This document shows positions 27,016 to 36,200 of a DNA stretch of 64,000 bases, one piece after another. Under the pieces are notes generated by a model that searched no databases, was not told the origin of the DNA, and was given only the letters and a program-made list of their open reading frames with translations. Both the position numbers and the translations under genes were made by a program. The first letter of the stretch is position 1; the number at the start of each line of letters is the position of its first letter. The DNA is from Stenotrophomonas maltophilia D457 (GTDB lineage: Bacteria; Pseudomonadota; Gammaproteobacteria; Xanthomonadales; Xanthomonadaceae), in NCBI RefSeq assembly GCF_000284595.1, contig NC_017671.1:1025001-1089000 (forward strand). Reading direction: 5' to 3'.

Positions 27016-27720
27016 TTAATGGCAGCGCACCAGGATCACGCTGATGTTGTCGCGGCCACCGCCGTCGAGCGCGGCGGCGACCAGCGTGTCCACGCATTCC
27101 TGTGCGCTTGCATCCTCGAAGGCGAGGGTGCGGGCGATGCCGCGGTCGTCCACTTCCTCGGTCAGGCCGTCACTGCACAGCAGCAGCTGCATGCCGGGGC
27201 GCAGCTCGCCGCTGGTGGTGGCCACGTTCAGATGTGCCGGATCGGTGACGCCCAGCGCCTGGGTGACCACGTTGCGATGTGGATGCGCGCGTGCCTGTTC
27301 GGCCGTCAGGTTGCCCTGCGCGACCAGTTCCTGCACCACGCTGTGATCCTGGCTGAGCTGTGCCAGCTGGCCGTCACGCCAGAGGTAGGCACGGCTGTCG
27401 CCGACCCATGCCACTTCATAGCGATTGCCCTGCACGCGTGCGGCGACCACGGTGGTACCCATCGGCAGGGTGTCGTTGCGCCGCCGCGAGGCGCGGATGA
27501 TCTCTTCGTCGGCGGTGCGGATGGCCTGGGCCAGCGGCGCGCCACGGCGGATCTCGCGCACGATGGTTTCGCGCGCCAGCGCGCTGGCCACCTCGCCGCA
27601 GGCGTGGCCGCCCATGCCATCGGCCACCAGCCACAGGGCCAGCTCGCTGTCACCGTAGTAGGTGTCTTCGTTGAGCTCGCGGCGCAGGCCGGGGTGGGTG
27701 AGGTGTCCGAATTCGATCAT
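27016..27720 (-). CDS. PP2C-family serine/threonine phosphatase
   Basis: 234 residues. Metal-dependent PPM phosphatase of the bacterial Stp1/PrpC type. Motifs: ELNEDTYYGD, VADGMGGHACGEVAS, VAWVGDSRAYLWRDG, LLLCSDGLTEEV and GGRDNISVILVRC; all the acidic metal ligands are present. It is cytosolic, with no membrane segment. No cognate kinase is adjacent, but an FHA domain that could read threonine phosphorylation occurs in the Tad ATPase at 47680. It is convergent with dnaQ. Confidence 0.93.
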   Translation of the reverse strand: MIEFGHLTHPGLRRELNEDTYYGDSELALWLVADGMGGHACGEVASALARETIVREIRRGAPLAQAIRTADEEIIRASRRRNDTLPMGTTVVAARVQGNRYEVAWVGDSRAYLWRDGQLAQLSQDHSVVQELVAQGNLTAEQARAHPHRNVVTQALGVTDPAHLNVATTSGELRPGMQLLLCSDGLTEEVDDRGIARTLAFEDASAQECVDTLVAAALDGGGRDNISVILVRCH

Positions 27721-27827
27721 GGTGTGCAGGGGCGGGGTATTGCTGGGGAGACAGGCATCATCGGGGGGCTGCGGGCATCCGGCAAGGCATGCATCCAGGA
27801 AATTTTCACTTCATTGACCGGAATGAC

Positions 27828-27856
27828 TTGTCGTCGGCCTGACTTCCTCGTATGAT
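27828..27856 (+). promoter_or_regulatory. Promoter of tRNA-Ser(CGA)
   Basis: -35 TTGTCG at 27828-27833 and -10 TATGAT at 27851-27856 with a 17-bp spacer. Transcription would start about 23 bp before the tRNA. A GC-rich segment typical of stable-RNA discriminators (CGCGTCCCCGG) follows. Confidence 0.7.
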
Positions 27857-27885
27857 GCGCGTCCCCGGTCCGCCGGGGACCACCC

Positions 27886-27976
27886 GGAGAGGTGGCAGAG
27901 TGGTTGAATGTACCTGACTCGAAATCAGGCAGGCGTTTATAGCGCCTCGGGGGTTCGAATCCCCCCCTCTCCGCCA
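27886..27976 (+). tRNA. tRNA-Ser (anticodon CGA)
   Basis: 91-nt class II tRNA with encoded CCA. Acceptor GGAGAGG pairs with CCTCTCC; anticodon loop CTCGAAA in stem CCTGA/TCAGG gives anticodon CGA for UCG codons; a long variable arm and the T-loop GGTTCGAATCC are present. The 3' CGCCA forms the start of a long perfect palindrome (see the terminator at 27972-28025). Confidence 0.95.
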
Positions 27977-28025
27977 GATAAAGAAAAAGGGCTGCCGAAA
28001 GGCAGCCCTTTTTCTTTATCTGGCG
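27972..28025. terminator. Bidirectional terminator fused to the tRNA-Ser 3' end
   Basis: A perfect inverted repeat of about 25 bp per arm around a GAAA loop. The left arm starts in the last bases of the tRNA (CGCCAGATAAAG...), runs through AAAAAGGGCTGCC, and the right arm is GGCAGCCCTTTTTCTTTATC followed by TGGCG. Both strands end in a U-tract, so it can stop the tRNA transcript and any transcript of the repeat array that comes from the right. The array's own terminal CGCCAG is the mirror image of the tRNA end. Confidence 0.88.
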
Positions 28026-28584
28026 CGGGACGCGACGCGCTCTGCGCGTCGCCCCACACGTTGCTGCGCAACGCGTGGGCCCCTCCCTTTGCCGGCCTCT
28101 CCCCGCCCCTGTCGGGGCAGCCCCTCAACAGAGGGGCTTGGTCCTCCAGATGCATCACTGAGATCCGCGCGGTGCGTGGATGCGCGGCGGGCATCACGCC
28201 GTAGTGACCCTGTACTGATCTGGCGCGGGACGCGACGCGCTCTGCGCGTCGCCCCACACGTTGCTGCGCAACGCGTGGGCCCCTCCCTTTGCCGGCCTCT
28301 CCCCGCTCCTGTCGGGGCAGCCCCTCAACAGAGGGGCTTGGTCCTCCAGATGCATCACGGGAGATCCGCGCGGTGCGTGGATGCGCGGCGGGAATCACGC
28401 CGTAGTGACCCTGTACTGATCTGGCGCGGGACGCGACGCGCTCTGCGCGTCGCCCCACACGTTGCTGTGCAACGTGTGGGCCCCTCCCTTTGCCGGCCTC
28501 TCCCCGCCCCTGTCGGGGCAGCCCCTCAACAGAGGGGCTTGGTCCTCCAGATGCATCACTGAGATCCGCGCGGTGCGTGGATGC
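28021..28584 (-). repeat. Tandem array A: about 2.8 units of 200 bp beside tRNA-Ser(CGA)
   Basis: Units begin (plus strand) at 28021, 28221 and 28422 and are almost identical. Read on the minus strand each unit has hairpins formed by AGCCCCTCTGTTGAGGGGCT, GCCCCGACAGGGGC, a CACGTTGC-type stem and GACGCG/CGCGTC, and ends with CGCCAGAT. One unit (28422) has paired changes in the third stem (CACGTTGCTGTGCAACGTG). The third unit breaks off at 28584. Array B at 58193 is of the same family. No convincing protein function is apparent; the frames are open because of base composition. Confidence 0.85.
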
Positions 28585-28601
28585 TGTTCCTGCTGGCAGG
28601 C

Positions 28602-28626
28602 TCATCCACGCATGACGTGGATCTAC
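28602..28626. repeat. SMAG-like palindrome
   Basis: ATCCACGCATGACGTGGAT followed by CTAC: a GTAG-ended imperfect palindrome between array A and the DUF6165 gene. The rest of 28585-28689 shows no other feature apart from the ribosome binding region of that gene (CTGGAG). Confidence 0.6.
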
Positions 28627-28689
28627 CGGGGATATCCGTGCGGACGCTGCGGGTTACCATGTACGCATCACCTGCTGGAGCTTTTCCCC

Positions 28690-29094
28690 ATGACCGCTGA
28701 AATCCTCGTTCCCGTTTCTTTCGGCGAGCTGCTGGACAAGATTTCGATCCTGCAGATCAAGTCCGAGCGCATCAGCGACGAGGGCAAGCTGGCCAACGTG
28801 CGCAGGGAGCTGTCGGCGCTGGAGCAGACCTGGATGGCACACCCGGCGGCCGTGAAGGACATCGCCAGGCTGCGTGCCGAGCTGAAGGTGGTCAACGAGC
28901 AGCTGTGGGAAATCGAGGACGACATCCGGCTGAAGGAGAAGGCGCAGGCGTTCGACCAGGGCTTCATCGACCTGGCGCGCAGCGTGTACCTGCGCAATGA
29001 CGAACGCGCGCGCATCAAGAAGGCGATCAACCTGGCGCTGGGCTCGGCGTACGTGGAGGAGAAGTCCTATCAGGATTACGCGCAGCGCGTGTAA
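28690..29094 (+). CDS. DUF6165 family protein
   Basis: 134 residues. Soluble, highly helical and charged: PVSFGELLDKISILQIKSER, then long helices rich in Glu, Arg and Lys, ending YVEEKSYQDYAQRV. It matches a conserved family found next to LPS core glycosyltransferase genes in xanthomonads, as here. The biochemical role is unknown. The start ATG at 28690 follows CTGGAG; upstream in-frame codons lie in the repeat array and were rejected. It converges on the glycosyltransferase gene 18 bp away. Confidence 0.82.
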   Translation: MTAEILVPVSFGELLDKISILQIKSERISDEGKLANVRRELSALEQTWMAHPAAVKDIARLRAELKVVNEQLWEIEDDIRLKEKAQAFDQGFIDLARSVYLRNDERARIKKAINLALGSAYVEEKSYQDYAQRV

Positions 29095-29112
29095 TCCCGG
29101 GCGGCCTGCCGC

Positions 29113-30159
29113 TCACCCCAGGTGGTCGGCGACGTAGCGTTCGAAGGCAGCGATACCGTCTTCCACGGTGATCAGTTCCATCACATCGTCGAACTCGATC
29201 TTGGTGCCCCACTTCAGATCGGTGGCCTGCTTGGCGAGGTATTTGCGTGCCGCATCGTCGTAGCGGTCCACGCAATAGCGACGATCCGAGTACGGGCCGC
29301 TGCGGTTCGGATTGCTGGCCGCATGCAGGCCCAGCACCTTGGCGCCCATCGCGTTGGCGATGTGCATCGGGCCGGAATCGGGCGTCATCACCAGGTTGGC
29401 GCGGGCCAGCAGGGCGGGCAGCTGCTTCAGCGTGTCCTTGCCTACCAGGTCCAGCGCCGGCGTGTGCAGCTGTGCCTGGATGGCGTCGGCCATGCTGCGC
29501 TCAAGTTCGCTGCGGCCACCGCACAGCACCACCTGCCAGCCGCGCGTGACCGCGTGGTTGGCCACGGCGGCGTAGCGGTCGGCGTACCAGTTGCGGCGCA
29601 CGTGGCTGGAGCAGGGCGAGATCATCAGCACCGGGCGACCATCGTCGCGCCATTGCCCGGCGGCCCACTCATATGCGGACTGCGGCACGGCCAGGTCCCA
29701 GCTGACCTCGGTCTGGCGCAGGCCCAGCGGTTCGCAGAAGCTGCCGATGGCATCGAGCACATGGATGCCGGGACGGTCGGGAATGCGTTCGTTGATGAAA
29801 AGCCCATGCAGGTCCTTCGAGCGGCTGCGGTCGTAGCCGATGCGGCGCTCGGCCGGAATGAAGGCCGACAGCAGGTTGGCGCGGAACGCGACCTGCATCT
29901 GCAGCAGCGCTTCGAAGCGCCCCGGCGGCAGCTGCCTGCGCAGTTCCTTGACCCCGGCCATGCCGCTCTTCTTGTCGTAGGCATGGAAGGTGACGCCGGG
30001 CAGGCCGTCGAGCAGCTTGTGGCCGACCTTGTCGATGATCCAGTGGATCGGCGTGTCCGGGCGCGCGGCCTGCAGGGTACGCACCAGGGGCACCACGTGG
30101 GTGACATCGCCAAGTGCGGACAGGCGCAGGAGGCACAAGGAGGAGGACGCTGATGCCAT
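29113..30159 (-). CDS. Glycosyltransferase family 9 (heptosyltransferase-like)
   Basis: 348 residues with the GT9 layout: N-terminal [20 protein letters not shown], then VGYD-like [20 protein letters not shown], and a C-terminal nucleotide-sugar site ([54 protein letters not shown]). It probably adds a heptose or related sugar to the LPS inner core. It is divergent from kdkA, with their 5' ends overlapping by a few bases. Confidence 0.9.
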   Translation of the reverse strand: MASASSSLCLLRLSALGDVTHVVPLVRTLQAARPDTPIHWIIDKVGHKLLDGLPGVTFHAYDKKSGMAGVKELRRQLPPGRFEALLQMQVAFRANLLSAFIPAERRIGYDRSRSKDLHGLFINERIPDRPGIHVLDAIGSFCEPLGLRQTEVSWDLAVPQSAYEWAAGQWRDDGRPVLMISPCSSHVRRNWYADRYAAVANHAVTRGWQVVLCGGRSELERSMADAIQAQLHTPALDLVGKDTLKQLPALLARANLVMTPDSGPMHIANAMGAKVLGLHAASNPNRSGPYSDRRYCVDRYDDAARKYLAKQATDLKWGTKIEFDDVMELITVEDGIAAFERYVADHLG

Positions 30160-30929
30160 GTGTTGTTAGACTCAATGAAATGGTCGCATTCGACGCCAAT
30201 GAAGCGCTGACGCCATGCCGCGAGGGTCGCGGCATCGGGGCCATTCTGTTCGACCGCGAGCGGCTGCGGCAAGCCGAGATCGGCCTGTTCTCGCCCCAGC
30301 ACTGGGGCAGCAGGGCCCGGCCGGTGGGCGAGGGCGGCCGCGGCAGCGCCTGGTTCGTCGATGCGCCGTTCGGTGCCAGCGTGCTGCGCCACTATCTGCG
30401 CGGCGGCATGGCGGCCCGTATCAGCCATGACCAGTACCTCTGGCGCGGCTCGGACCGGACCCGCAGCTTCGCCGAATTCCGCCTGATGCGCGCCCTGCGC
30501 GAGAAAAAGCTGCCGGTGCCACGGCCGATCGCCGCGTTCTACATGCGCGAGGGCCTGCGCTACCGGGCGGCGATCCTGATGGAGCGGATCGAGGGCGTGC
30601 GCTCGCTGGCCGACCGCGCACTGGTGGCCGGCCGGGGGGCTCCCTGGGAGGAGACCGGGCGCCTGATTGCCCGTTTCCATCGTGCCGGCCTGGACCATGC
30701 CGATCTCAACGCGCACAACATCCTGTTCGATGGCAGCGGCCATGGCTGGCTGATCGATTTCGACCGCGGCGTGATCCGCATCCCGGCGACCGCCTGGCGC
30801 GAGCGCAACCTCAAGCGCCTGCTGCGCTCGCTGATCAAGCTGCGCGGCGAGCGCAGCGTGGAAGACGTGCAGAAGGACTACGCGCGGCTGCGCCGTGCCT
30901 ATGACATGGCCTGGAACCGGGGCACCTGA
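30153..30929 (+). CDS. kdkA: 3-deoxy-D-manno-octulosonic acid (Kdo) kinase
   Basis: 258 residues. It phosphorylates Kdo of the LPS inner core, a feature of organisms with a single phosphorylated Kdo. Kinase-like motifs: [20 protein letters not shown], catalytic [12 protein letters not shown] and metal-binding [11 protein letters not shown]. The ATG at 30153 has a strong AAGGAGGAGG six bases upstream; an ATG at 30180 (MVAFDANEA) would give a protein nine residues shorter. With the longer start the gene overlaps the divergent glycosyltransferase start. It overlaps or abuts the next gene (TGATGG). Confidence 0.9.
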   Translation: MPCVVRLNEMVAFDANEALTPCREGRGIGAILFDRERLRQAEIGLFSPQHWGSRARPVGEGGRGSAWFVDAPFGASVLRHYLRGGMAARISHDQYLWRGSDRTRSFAEFRLMRALREKKLPVPRPIAAFYMREGLRYRAAILMERIEGVRSLADRALVAGRGAPWEETGRLIARFHRAGLDHADLNAHNILFDGSGHGWLIDFDRGVIRIPATAWRERNLKRLLRSLIKLRGERSVEDVQKDYARLRRAYDMAWNRGT

Positions 30930-31696
30930 TGGACTGGGCGTTGCGTTTCCTCGGCGTCGGCAATGCGTCGGCGGTCGAGCTGGGGTCGCCGATGTCGGTG
31001 ATCGAGCGCGATGGGCGCCCATGGCTGACCATCGATTGTGGTGGCGAAGGCCTGACCGCGTTCAAGGCGCACTACGGGCAGATGCCGCAGGCGCTGTTCG
31101 TCACCCATGTGCACCTGGACCACGTGGCCGGCTTCGAGCGCCTGTTCGTGGATACCTTCTTCAATGCGCACCGGCGCGGCAAGGTGCGCCTGTACGTGCC
31201 CGCCACGGTGGTGCCGCTGCTGCACAAGCGCATCGGGGATTACCCGAACGTGCTGGCCGAGGGCGGTGCGAACTTCTGGGATGCCTTCCAGCTGATCGTG
31301 GTGGGCGAGGCGTTCTGGCACGAGGGCGTGCGCCTGGAAGTGTTTCCGGTGCGCCACCACTGGCCGGAGACGGCCTATGGCCTGCGCCTGCAGGGCGCGC
31401 TGACCTGGAGCGGCGATACCCGGCCGATTCCGGAGATGCTGGCACGCTTTGCCAGTGACAACGAACTGATCGCTCACGATTGCGGCCTGCACGGCAATCC
31501 CTCGCATACCGGCGTGGACGATCTGGAGCGTGAGTACAGCGCCGAACTGCAGGCGCGGATGATGCTGTACCACTACGCCAGCGCGGCCGATGGTCTGGCG
31601 CTGGCTGCGCGTGGGCACCGCGTGGCGCAGCCGGGGCAGTGCGTGCCGCTGGCGAGCCCGACCGCCCCGCACGTGCTGGTCCAGGACCCGCCGTGA
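30929..31696 (+). CDS. MBL-fold metallo-hydrolase
   Basis: 255 residues. The metal-binding motif THVHLDHVAGFE is present, with further ligands plausible in VRHHWPETAYGL, WSGDTRPIPEM, LIAHDCGLHGNPSHTG and LYHYAS. The overall form resembles RNase Z-like or phosphodiesterase-type members rather than beta-lactamases. There is no signal peptide, so it is cytosolic. The start overlaps the kdkA stop. The substrate is unknown; the context suggests cotranscription with an LPS gene but no mechanistic link. Confidence 0.88.
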   Translation: MDWALRFLGVGNASAVELGSPMSVIERDGRPWLTIDCGGEGLTAFKAHYGQMPQALFVTHVHLDHVAGFERLFVDTFFNAHRRGKVRLYVPATVVPLLHKRIGDYPNVLAEGGANFWDAFQLIVVGEAFWHEGVRLEVFPVRHHWPETAYGLRLQGALTWSGDTRPIPEMLARFASDNELIAHDCGLHGNPSHTGVDDLEREYSAELQARMMLYHYASAADGLALAARGHRVAQPGQCVPLASPTAPHVLVQDPP

Positions 31697-32082
31697 GCGG
31701 TACCGGCCAGCCCGCAGATGCGGCGTTGGCTGCCGGGCTGGAGGCGCTGGAGCGTGCACTGCATGCGCCGCAGGTGCGTGCCGACCGCGAGCAACTGGCC
31801 GCATTGCTGGATGAGGATTTCAGCGAGATCGGCAGCTCCGGCCAGTGCTACGACCGTGCGGCCGCGCTGGTGGAGATTCCGCTGGAGCGTGCCCAGGTGC
31901 AGATCGAATCGGAGCAGTACGCCGTCTGGCTGCTGTCGCAGGACCTGGCCCAGGTGCGCTACCGCAGCCGCCATCACCTTGATGGGCCGCTGCAGCACTG
32001 GGTGCTGCGCAGTTCGCTGTGGCGCCGGCACGGGGACAGATGGCGCATGGTGTTCCACCAGGGCACGCCCGAGGCAGGGTAG
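31693..32082 (+). CDS. DUF4440 (NTF2-like) small protein
   Basis: 129 residues from a GTG start that overlaps the stop of the metallo-hydrolase (GTGA). A single NTF2-like domain is visible: ALLDEDFSEIGSSGQCYDRA, QDLAQVRYRSRHHL and RSSLWRRHGDRWRMVFHQGT. Such proteins bind small ligands or have no known activity. A frame open from 31639 was rejected because it lies inside the upstream gene. Confidence 0.8.
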   Translation: MSGTGQPADAALAAGLEALERALHAPQVRADREQLAALLDEDFSEIGSSGQCYDRAAALVEIPLERAQVQIESEQYAVWLLSQDLAQVRYRSRHHLDGPLQHWVLRSSLWRRHGDRWRMVFHQGTPEAG

Positions 32083-32168
32083 TGCGGCGCCATGCCGGGT
32101 CAAGAATGCGAAGCCGGAGTCAGATCCCTCTGCCATGCAAAGGGATCTGAGCCCAGTGCGGAAAAGGC
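32083..32168. other. Intergenic hairpin between DUF4440 and SRP RNA
   Basis: It contains the inverted repeat CAGATCCCT...AGGGATCTG (about 32120-32149). It lies downstream of the SRP RNA read leftward and may be its terminator, although no U-tract is obvious. No gene is seen. Confidence 0.4.
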
Positions 32169-32276
32169 GGTGGCCCCGCCGGCTGACCTCGGCGCCCGCG
32201 TCGATCGATACCGTTGCTGCCTTCCGGCCCTGGCGGGGTTTTCGACCTAGCGTCGCGAGGGGCCGACGGGGCCACC
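32169..32276 (-). ncRNA. ffs: Signal recognition particle RNA (4.5S type)
   Basis: About 108 nt on the minus strand. The closing stem is GGTGGCCCCG with CGGGGCCACC at the two ends, and the apical domain carries the invariant SRP signature GGGCCGGAAGGCAGCAACGG with the GGAA tetraloop and the asymmetric loop. It binds Ffh for co-translational targeting. Ends are set by the terminal stem and may be off by a few bases. A TAGAAT box at 32391-32396 (minus) could be its -10, though about 115 nt upstream. Confidence 0.93.
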
Positions 32277-32482
32277 ATAGAGACGTTGGCCGCCCGGTGG
32301 GCGGCCAGTTCACGGATCAGGGGAAACAGCGCGCGGCGCGCCGGAGACCACAGCCGGACTGCACATCGGGCTGGCCGATGGCAGACGCGCATTCTAGCCC
32401 AGGCAGGCCCATCGACGCCAGCTTCATGCACTGAATCGGCTGTAACCCGCTTCTGGCGGCAGCGGCCGGTACCCACCCCCGT

Positions 32483-32491
32483 TGCTAGAAT
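32483..32491 (+). promoter_or_regulatory. Extended -10 promoter of the gdx transcript
   Basis: TGCTAGAAT is an extended -10 element. The predicted start (about 32498) falls right at the first hairpin of the guanidine-II riboswitch. No good -35 is seen, consistent with an extended -10 promoter. Confidence 0.55.
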
Positions 32492-32499
32492 GTCGGCCA

Positions 32500-32570
32500 G
32501 GAGGAACGACCTCCCCCACATCGGGAACCAATGACCAGGACGGCCTGGCCCTACCAAGAGGAGGGCCGTC
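32500..32570 (+). promoter_or_regulatory. Guanidine-II (mini-ykkC) riboswitch controlling gdx/sugE
   Basis: Two short hairpins with ACGR loops, the defining feature of this class. P1 is GGAGG (32500-32504), loop AACGA, CCTCC (32510-32514). P2 is CCAGG (32535-32539), loop ACGG, CCTGG (32544-32548). After P2, GGCCCT (32547-32552) can pair with AGGGCC overlapping the ribosome binding site GAGGAGGG (32558-32566). Guanidine binding would stabilise P1/P2 and free the site, switching on translation of the exporter. The gene downstream is the expected target. Confidence 0.9.
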
Positions 32571-32888
32571 ATGGCCTGGATCTATCTGTTGTTTGCCGGC
32601 CTGCTGGAAATCGTCTGGGCCGTGTCCATGAAGCAGTCCGAAGGCTTCACCCGGCTCACCCCCACCGTGGTCACCATCATCGGCATGATCGCCAGCTTCT
32701 GGTTGCTGGCGGTGGCCATGCGCAGCCTGCCGCTGGGAACCGCCTATACGATCTGGACCGGCATCGGCGCGGTCGGGGCGTTCGTGGTTGGCATTGTGTT
32801 CCTGGGCGAGCAGGTCAGCCCGATGCGGATCGGTGCGGCGGTGTTGATCGTTTCCGGCCTGGTGCTGATGAAACTCTCCAGCAGCTGA
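32571..32888 (+). CDS. gdx: Guanidinium exporter of the SMR family (Gdx/SugE)
   Basis: 105 residues with four membrane helices. The N-terminal AWIYLLFAGLLEIVWAVSMK carries the essential Glu13; further signatures are GTAYTIWTGIGAVGAFVVGI and FLGEQVSPMRIGAAVLIVSG. The SugE/Gdx subgroup exports guanidinium in exchange for protons as an antiparallel dimer. The riboswitch directly upstream supports guanidinium, rather than drugs, as the physiological substrate. Confidence 0.94.
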   Translation: MAWIYLLFAGLLEIVWAVSMKQSEGFTRLTPTVVTIIGMIASFWLLAVAMRSLPLGTAYTIWTGIGAVGAFVVGIVFLGEQVSPMRIGAAVLIVSGLVLMKLSSS

Positions 32889-33247
32889 ATTTATTTACTC
32901 ATGGCGGGGAATGGATTCTCCGCCACATGCAGCAATATGCATTTTCGGCAAAACCATTTTGTCCGCCCCTGTTATTTGACGCACGTCATAAAAATAGCGC
33001 GCGTGATTCACATGCCGCTGGCACCGTCGGTCGCACAGTGCCGCCATTCGTCGGGCGAAATCGGGGAGTTTTCGCCTTGACGGACGCGCTGGCGCACCTG
33101 TCCCCGGGTGCGATCGCGTGAAGATGTGAAGATTTTCAGGAGTTAATGCCTTCAGGCCTTGTTCCCGTTCGGGGAGCCGGGGTGGGTCGCATTGTCTCCA
33201 AAAAACCTGCCAGCTGTGCCATCCGGTCTTTTCATGGAGATTTACCG

Positions 33248-36200
33248 ATGAACCGCATTTACCGTCTGGTTTTCAATCGTGCCCTTGGGGTAATGCAGGT
33301 TGCTTCGGAGGTCGCCCAGAACCCCGGCGGAAGCGCGGTCAGCGCAGGGCGGGTGCCGCGATTGCGGGCGCAACAGCTGGCGGCGGCTTTGGCCGCCACA
33401 CTGGCCAGCGGATCGGCATTCGCAGCGTGCACCGGCACCACAACCGTAAACTGCGACAGCACCACCAACATCAACAACTACTCCAACGCGACCAACGGCC
33501 TCACGCTGAACATCGCCGCGGGTGCATTGCTGCGTACGCCGCCGGTCGTAGGTGGCGGCAACGCAGCAACGCTGACCGGCGACAACGTGACGGTCAACAA
33601 CAATGGCACGATCGATCCGAGCTCGATCATCCTCGCCTCGCCCGGCCTGGTCATCGGCAATGGTTCTGCCAACAACAGCGCGATCGTCGTCAACAACAAC
33701 GCCAGCGGACAGATCAAGGGTGTCGTCAACATCGCAACGCTGCTGGGCTTCGGTGGACAGGCGCTGGTGGCACAGAATGTCAACGGCACCACCACCATCA
33801 ACAACGCCGGCCTGATCAGCACGTCGCTGATCGGTGCAGGCAGCGTTTCCGACGCGACCACGGTGGTGACTTATGGTGGTGCAGCCGCCAATGTGGCCAA
33901 CACAGGCACCATCGACGGACGCGTCGGCCTGGGTGCTTCTGGCGGTAACACGTTCCTCAATGCGGGGGCGGTCAGTGGCAGCGTTCACCTGGGTGATTCA
34001 ACCGGCGGCAACACCTTCACCGCAGTGTCGGGTTCCAGCGTTGTGAGCGGCGGCGGCAGCGCTCTTGCCGGCGTGATTACCGGTGTCACCGGGGTAAAGG
34101 TTGCGGCTGCGGGATCGGTCGACGCCGGTACCGGCAGTGGTGCGGCCAACAACACGCTGGTGTTGCAGAACGTCGTCAGCGGTCCGGGGTCCGGCACCGG
34201 CGGAGCGGTGACCACGCTGGGCTGGAACCAGTACCTCAACTTCCAGAAGCTCACCGTTAACAGCGGCACCTGGAACCTGCAGGGTGCGTGGGCGGGTGCA
34301 GGTACGACCACGCTCAATGATGGCCTGGTCAATTTCAACAATGCCGGTTCCTTCGGCACAGGGCTGTTCACCGCCAACGGCGGTGCCATCGCCTCTGCCA
34401 CGGCCGGTCTGAACCTGGCCAACGCTTTCAGCCTTGGTGGCAATCTGTCCCTGGCAGGGACCAATGCGTTCAGCCTGGGGGGCTTGCTGTCCGGTACTGG
34501 CGGGCTGACGGTCAACAATACCGGCATCGTTACTCTCGGCGGCGCAAACCTGTTCTCCGGCGGCGTCAACCTCAATGCCGGCGGCCTGGTGCTGGGCAAT
34601 GCCGGTGCACTGGGCAGCGGCAACCTGACCGTGGGTGGCAGCGCTTCACTGGATACGACGGCGGGCTTCACCCTGGGCAACAATCTGGTGATCAATGGCG
34701 GGGGCTCGCTGAACCTGCTGGGCAGCAATGCGTTGTCATTGAACGGTTCGATCTCCGGTGCCGGCAACCTGACCAAGAGCGGCGCCGGCACCCTCACCTT
34801 GAACGGCGCCAATGCGCTGACCGGCAGTTTCAACCTGGCCGGAGGCGCGTTGGCGCTGGGCGCGGGCGGCAGCCTGTCACCCACCGGCGCGATCACGGTC
34901 GGCGTCGGTACCACCCTGGACCTGTCGGCGGCCGCCAACCAGACCATCGGTTCGCTGGCGGGCCTCGGCGGTTCGGTCAACCTGGGCAGCCACACGCTCA
35001 CCCTCGCGGGGCTGGGCGATACCAGCTACAGCGGTACGTTCGCCGCAGGCACGGGTGGCCTGGTCAAGCTGGGCACCGGCGTGCAGACCTTGTCGGGCGT
35101 GAACAACCTCAGCGGCGGCGTGGCACTCAACGGCGGCGGCCTGCTGCTGGGCAATGCTGCTGCGCTGGGCAGCGGTGCGCTCAGTGTCGGCGGCAACGTG
35201 ACGCTCGATGGAACCACGGGGGCGCTTGCACTGGCCAACGCGGTCAACCTCGGTTCGGGTGCCAGCCTCAATCTGCTCGGCAACCAGGCGTTGACGTTCA
35301 ACGGCGTGATCGGTGGCGCCGGTGGCCTGGTCAAGAGCGGTGCGTCGTCGCTGACGCTCAATGGCGCCAACACCTTCGGCGGCGGCGTGGCGTTCAATGC
35401 CGGCAGCCTGGTGCTGGGCAACGCTGGAGCACTGGGAACCGGTGCGCTGAATGTTGGTGGCGTGGTGTCGCTCGACACCAGCGCGGCGCTTGCGGTCGGC
35501 AATGGCATCACGCTGGGCGCGGGTGGCTCGCTCAATGTGCTGGGCTCGAACGCATTGACGCTGGGCGGCGCCATCGGTGGCACCGGCAGCCTGGTCAAGA
35601 ACGGTGCAGCCACGCTTACGCTGGGTGGCGCAAATACCTTCACCGGCGGCCTGGCGATCAATGCCGGCAAGGTTGCGGTGGGCAGCGGCGGAAGCCTGGC
35701 CGCCGGCGGTGCGGTCAGCCTGGCCGGCGTTGGCGCGGACCTGGACATCTCGCTCGGCGGCAACCAGACCATCGGCGCGCTGTCCGGTATTGCCGGCAGC
35801 ACGGTGACGCTGGGCAGCAGCACGCTCACCTTCGGTGATGCCACCAACCAGACGTTCGCGGGCGTGATCGGTGGTACCGGCGGCCTGGTCAAGCAGGGCA
35901 CGGGCATCCAGACGCTGAGCGGCGCCAACACCTTCAGTGGCGGCGTGAATCTGACGGCGGGCGGCCTGCTGCTGGGCGACAGCAGTGCGATCGGCAGCGG
36001 GGCGTTGACGGTCAGCGGCAACGGTTCGCTGGATACCACGGCAGCGTTGAACCTGGGCAATGCGATCAACCTCGGCGCGGCCCTGACCCTGCCGGGCAGC
36101 CAGAACCTGGCCCTGGCCGGCAACATCACGGGCACCGGCAGCCTGGTCAAGAACGGCGCGGCGACACTGTCCTTGAACGGTACCAACACCTTCAGTGGTG

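Noticed and set aside
27937-28605. 222-codon frame through array A, terminator and tRNA
   Set aside because: It crosses a tRNA and a terminator and has no start signal; it reflects repeat composition.
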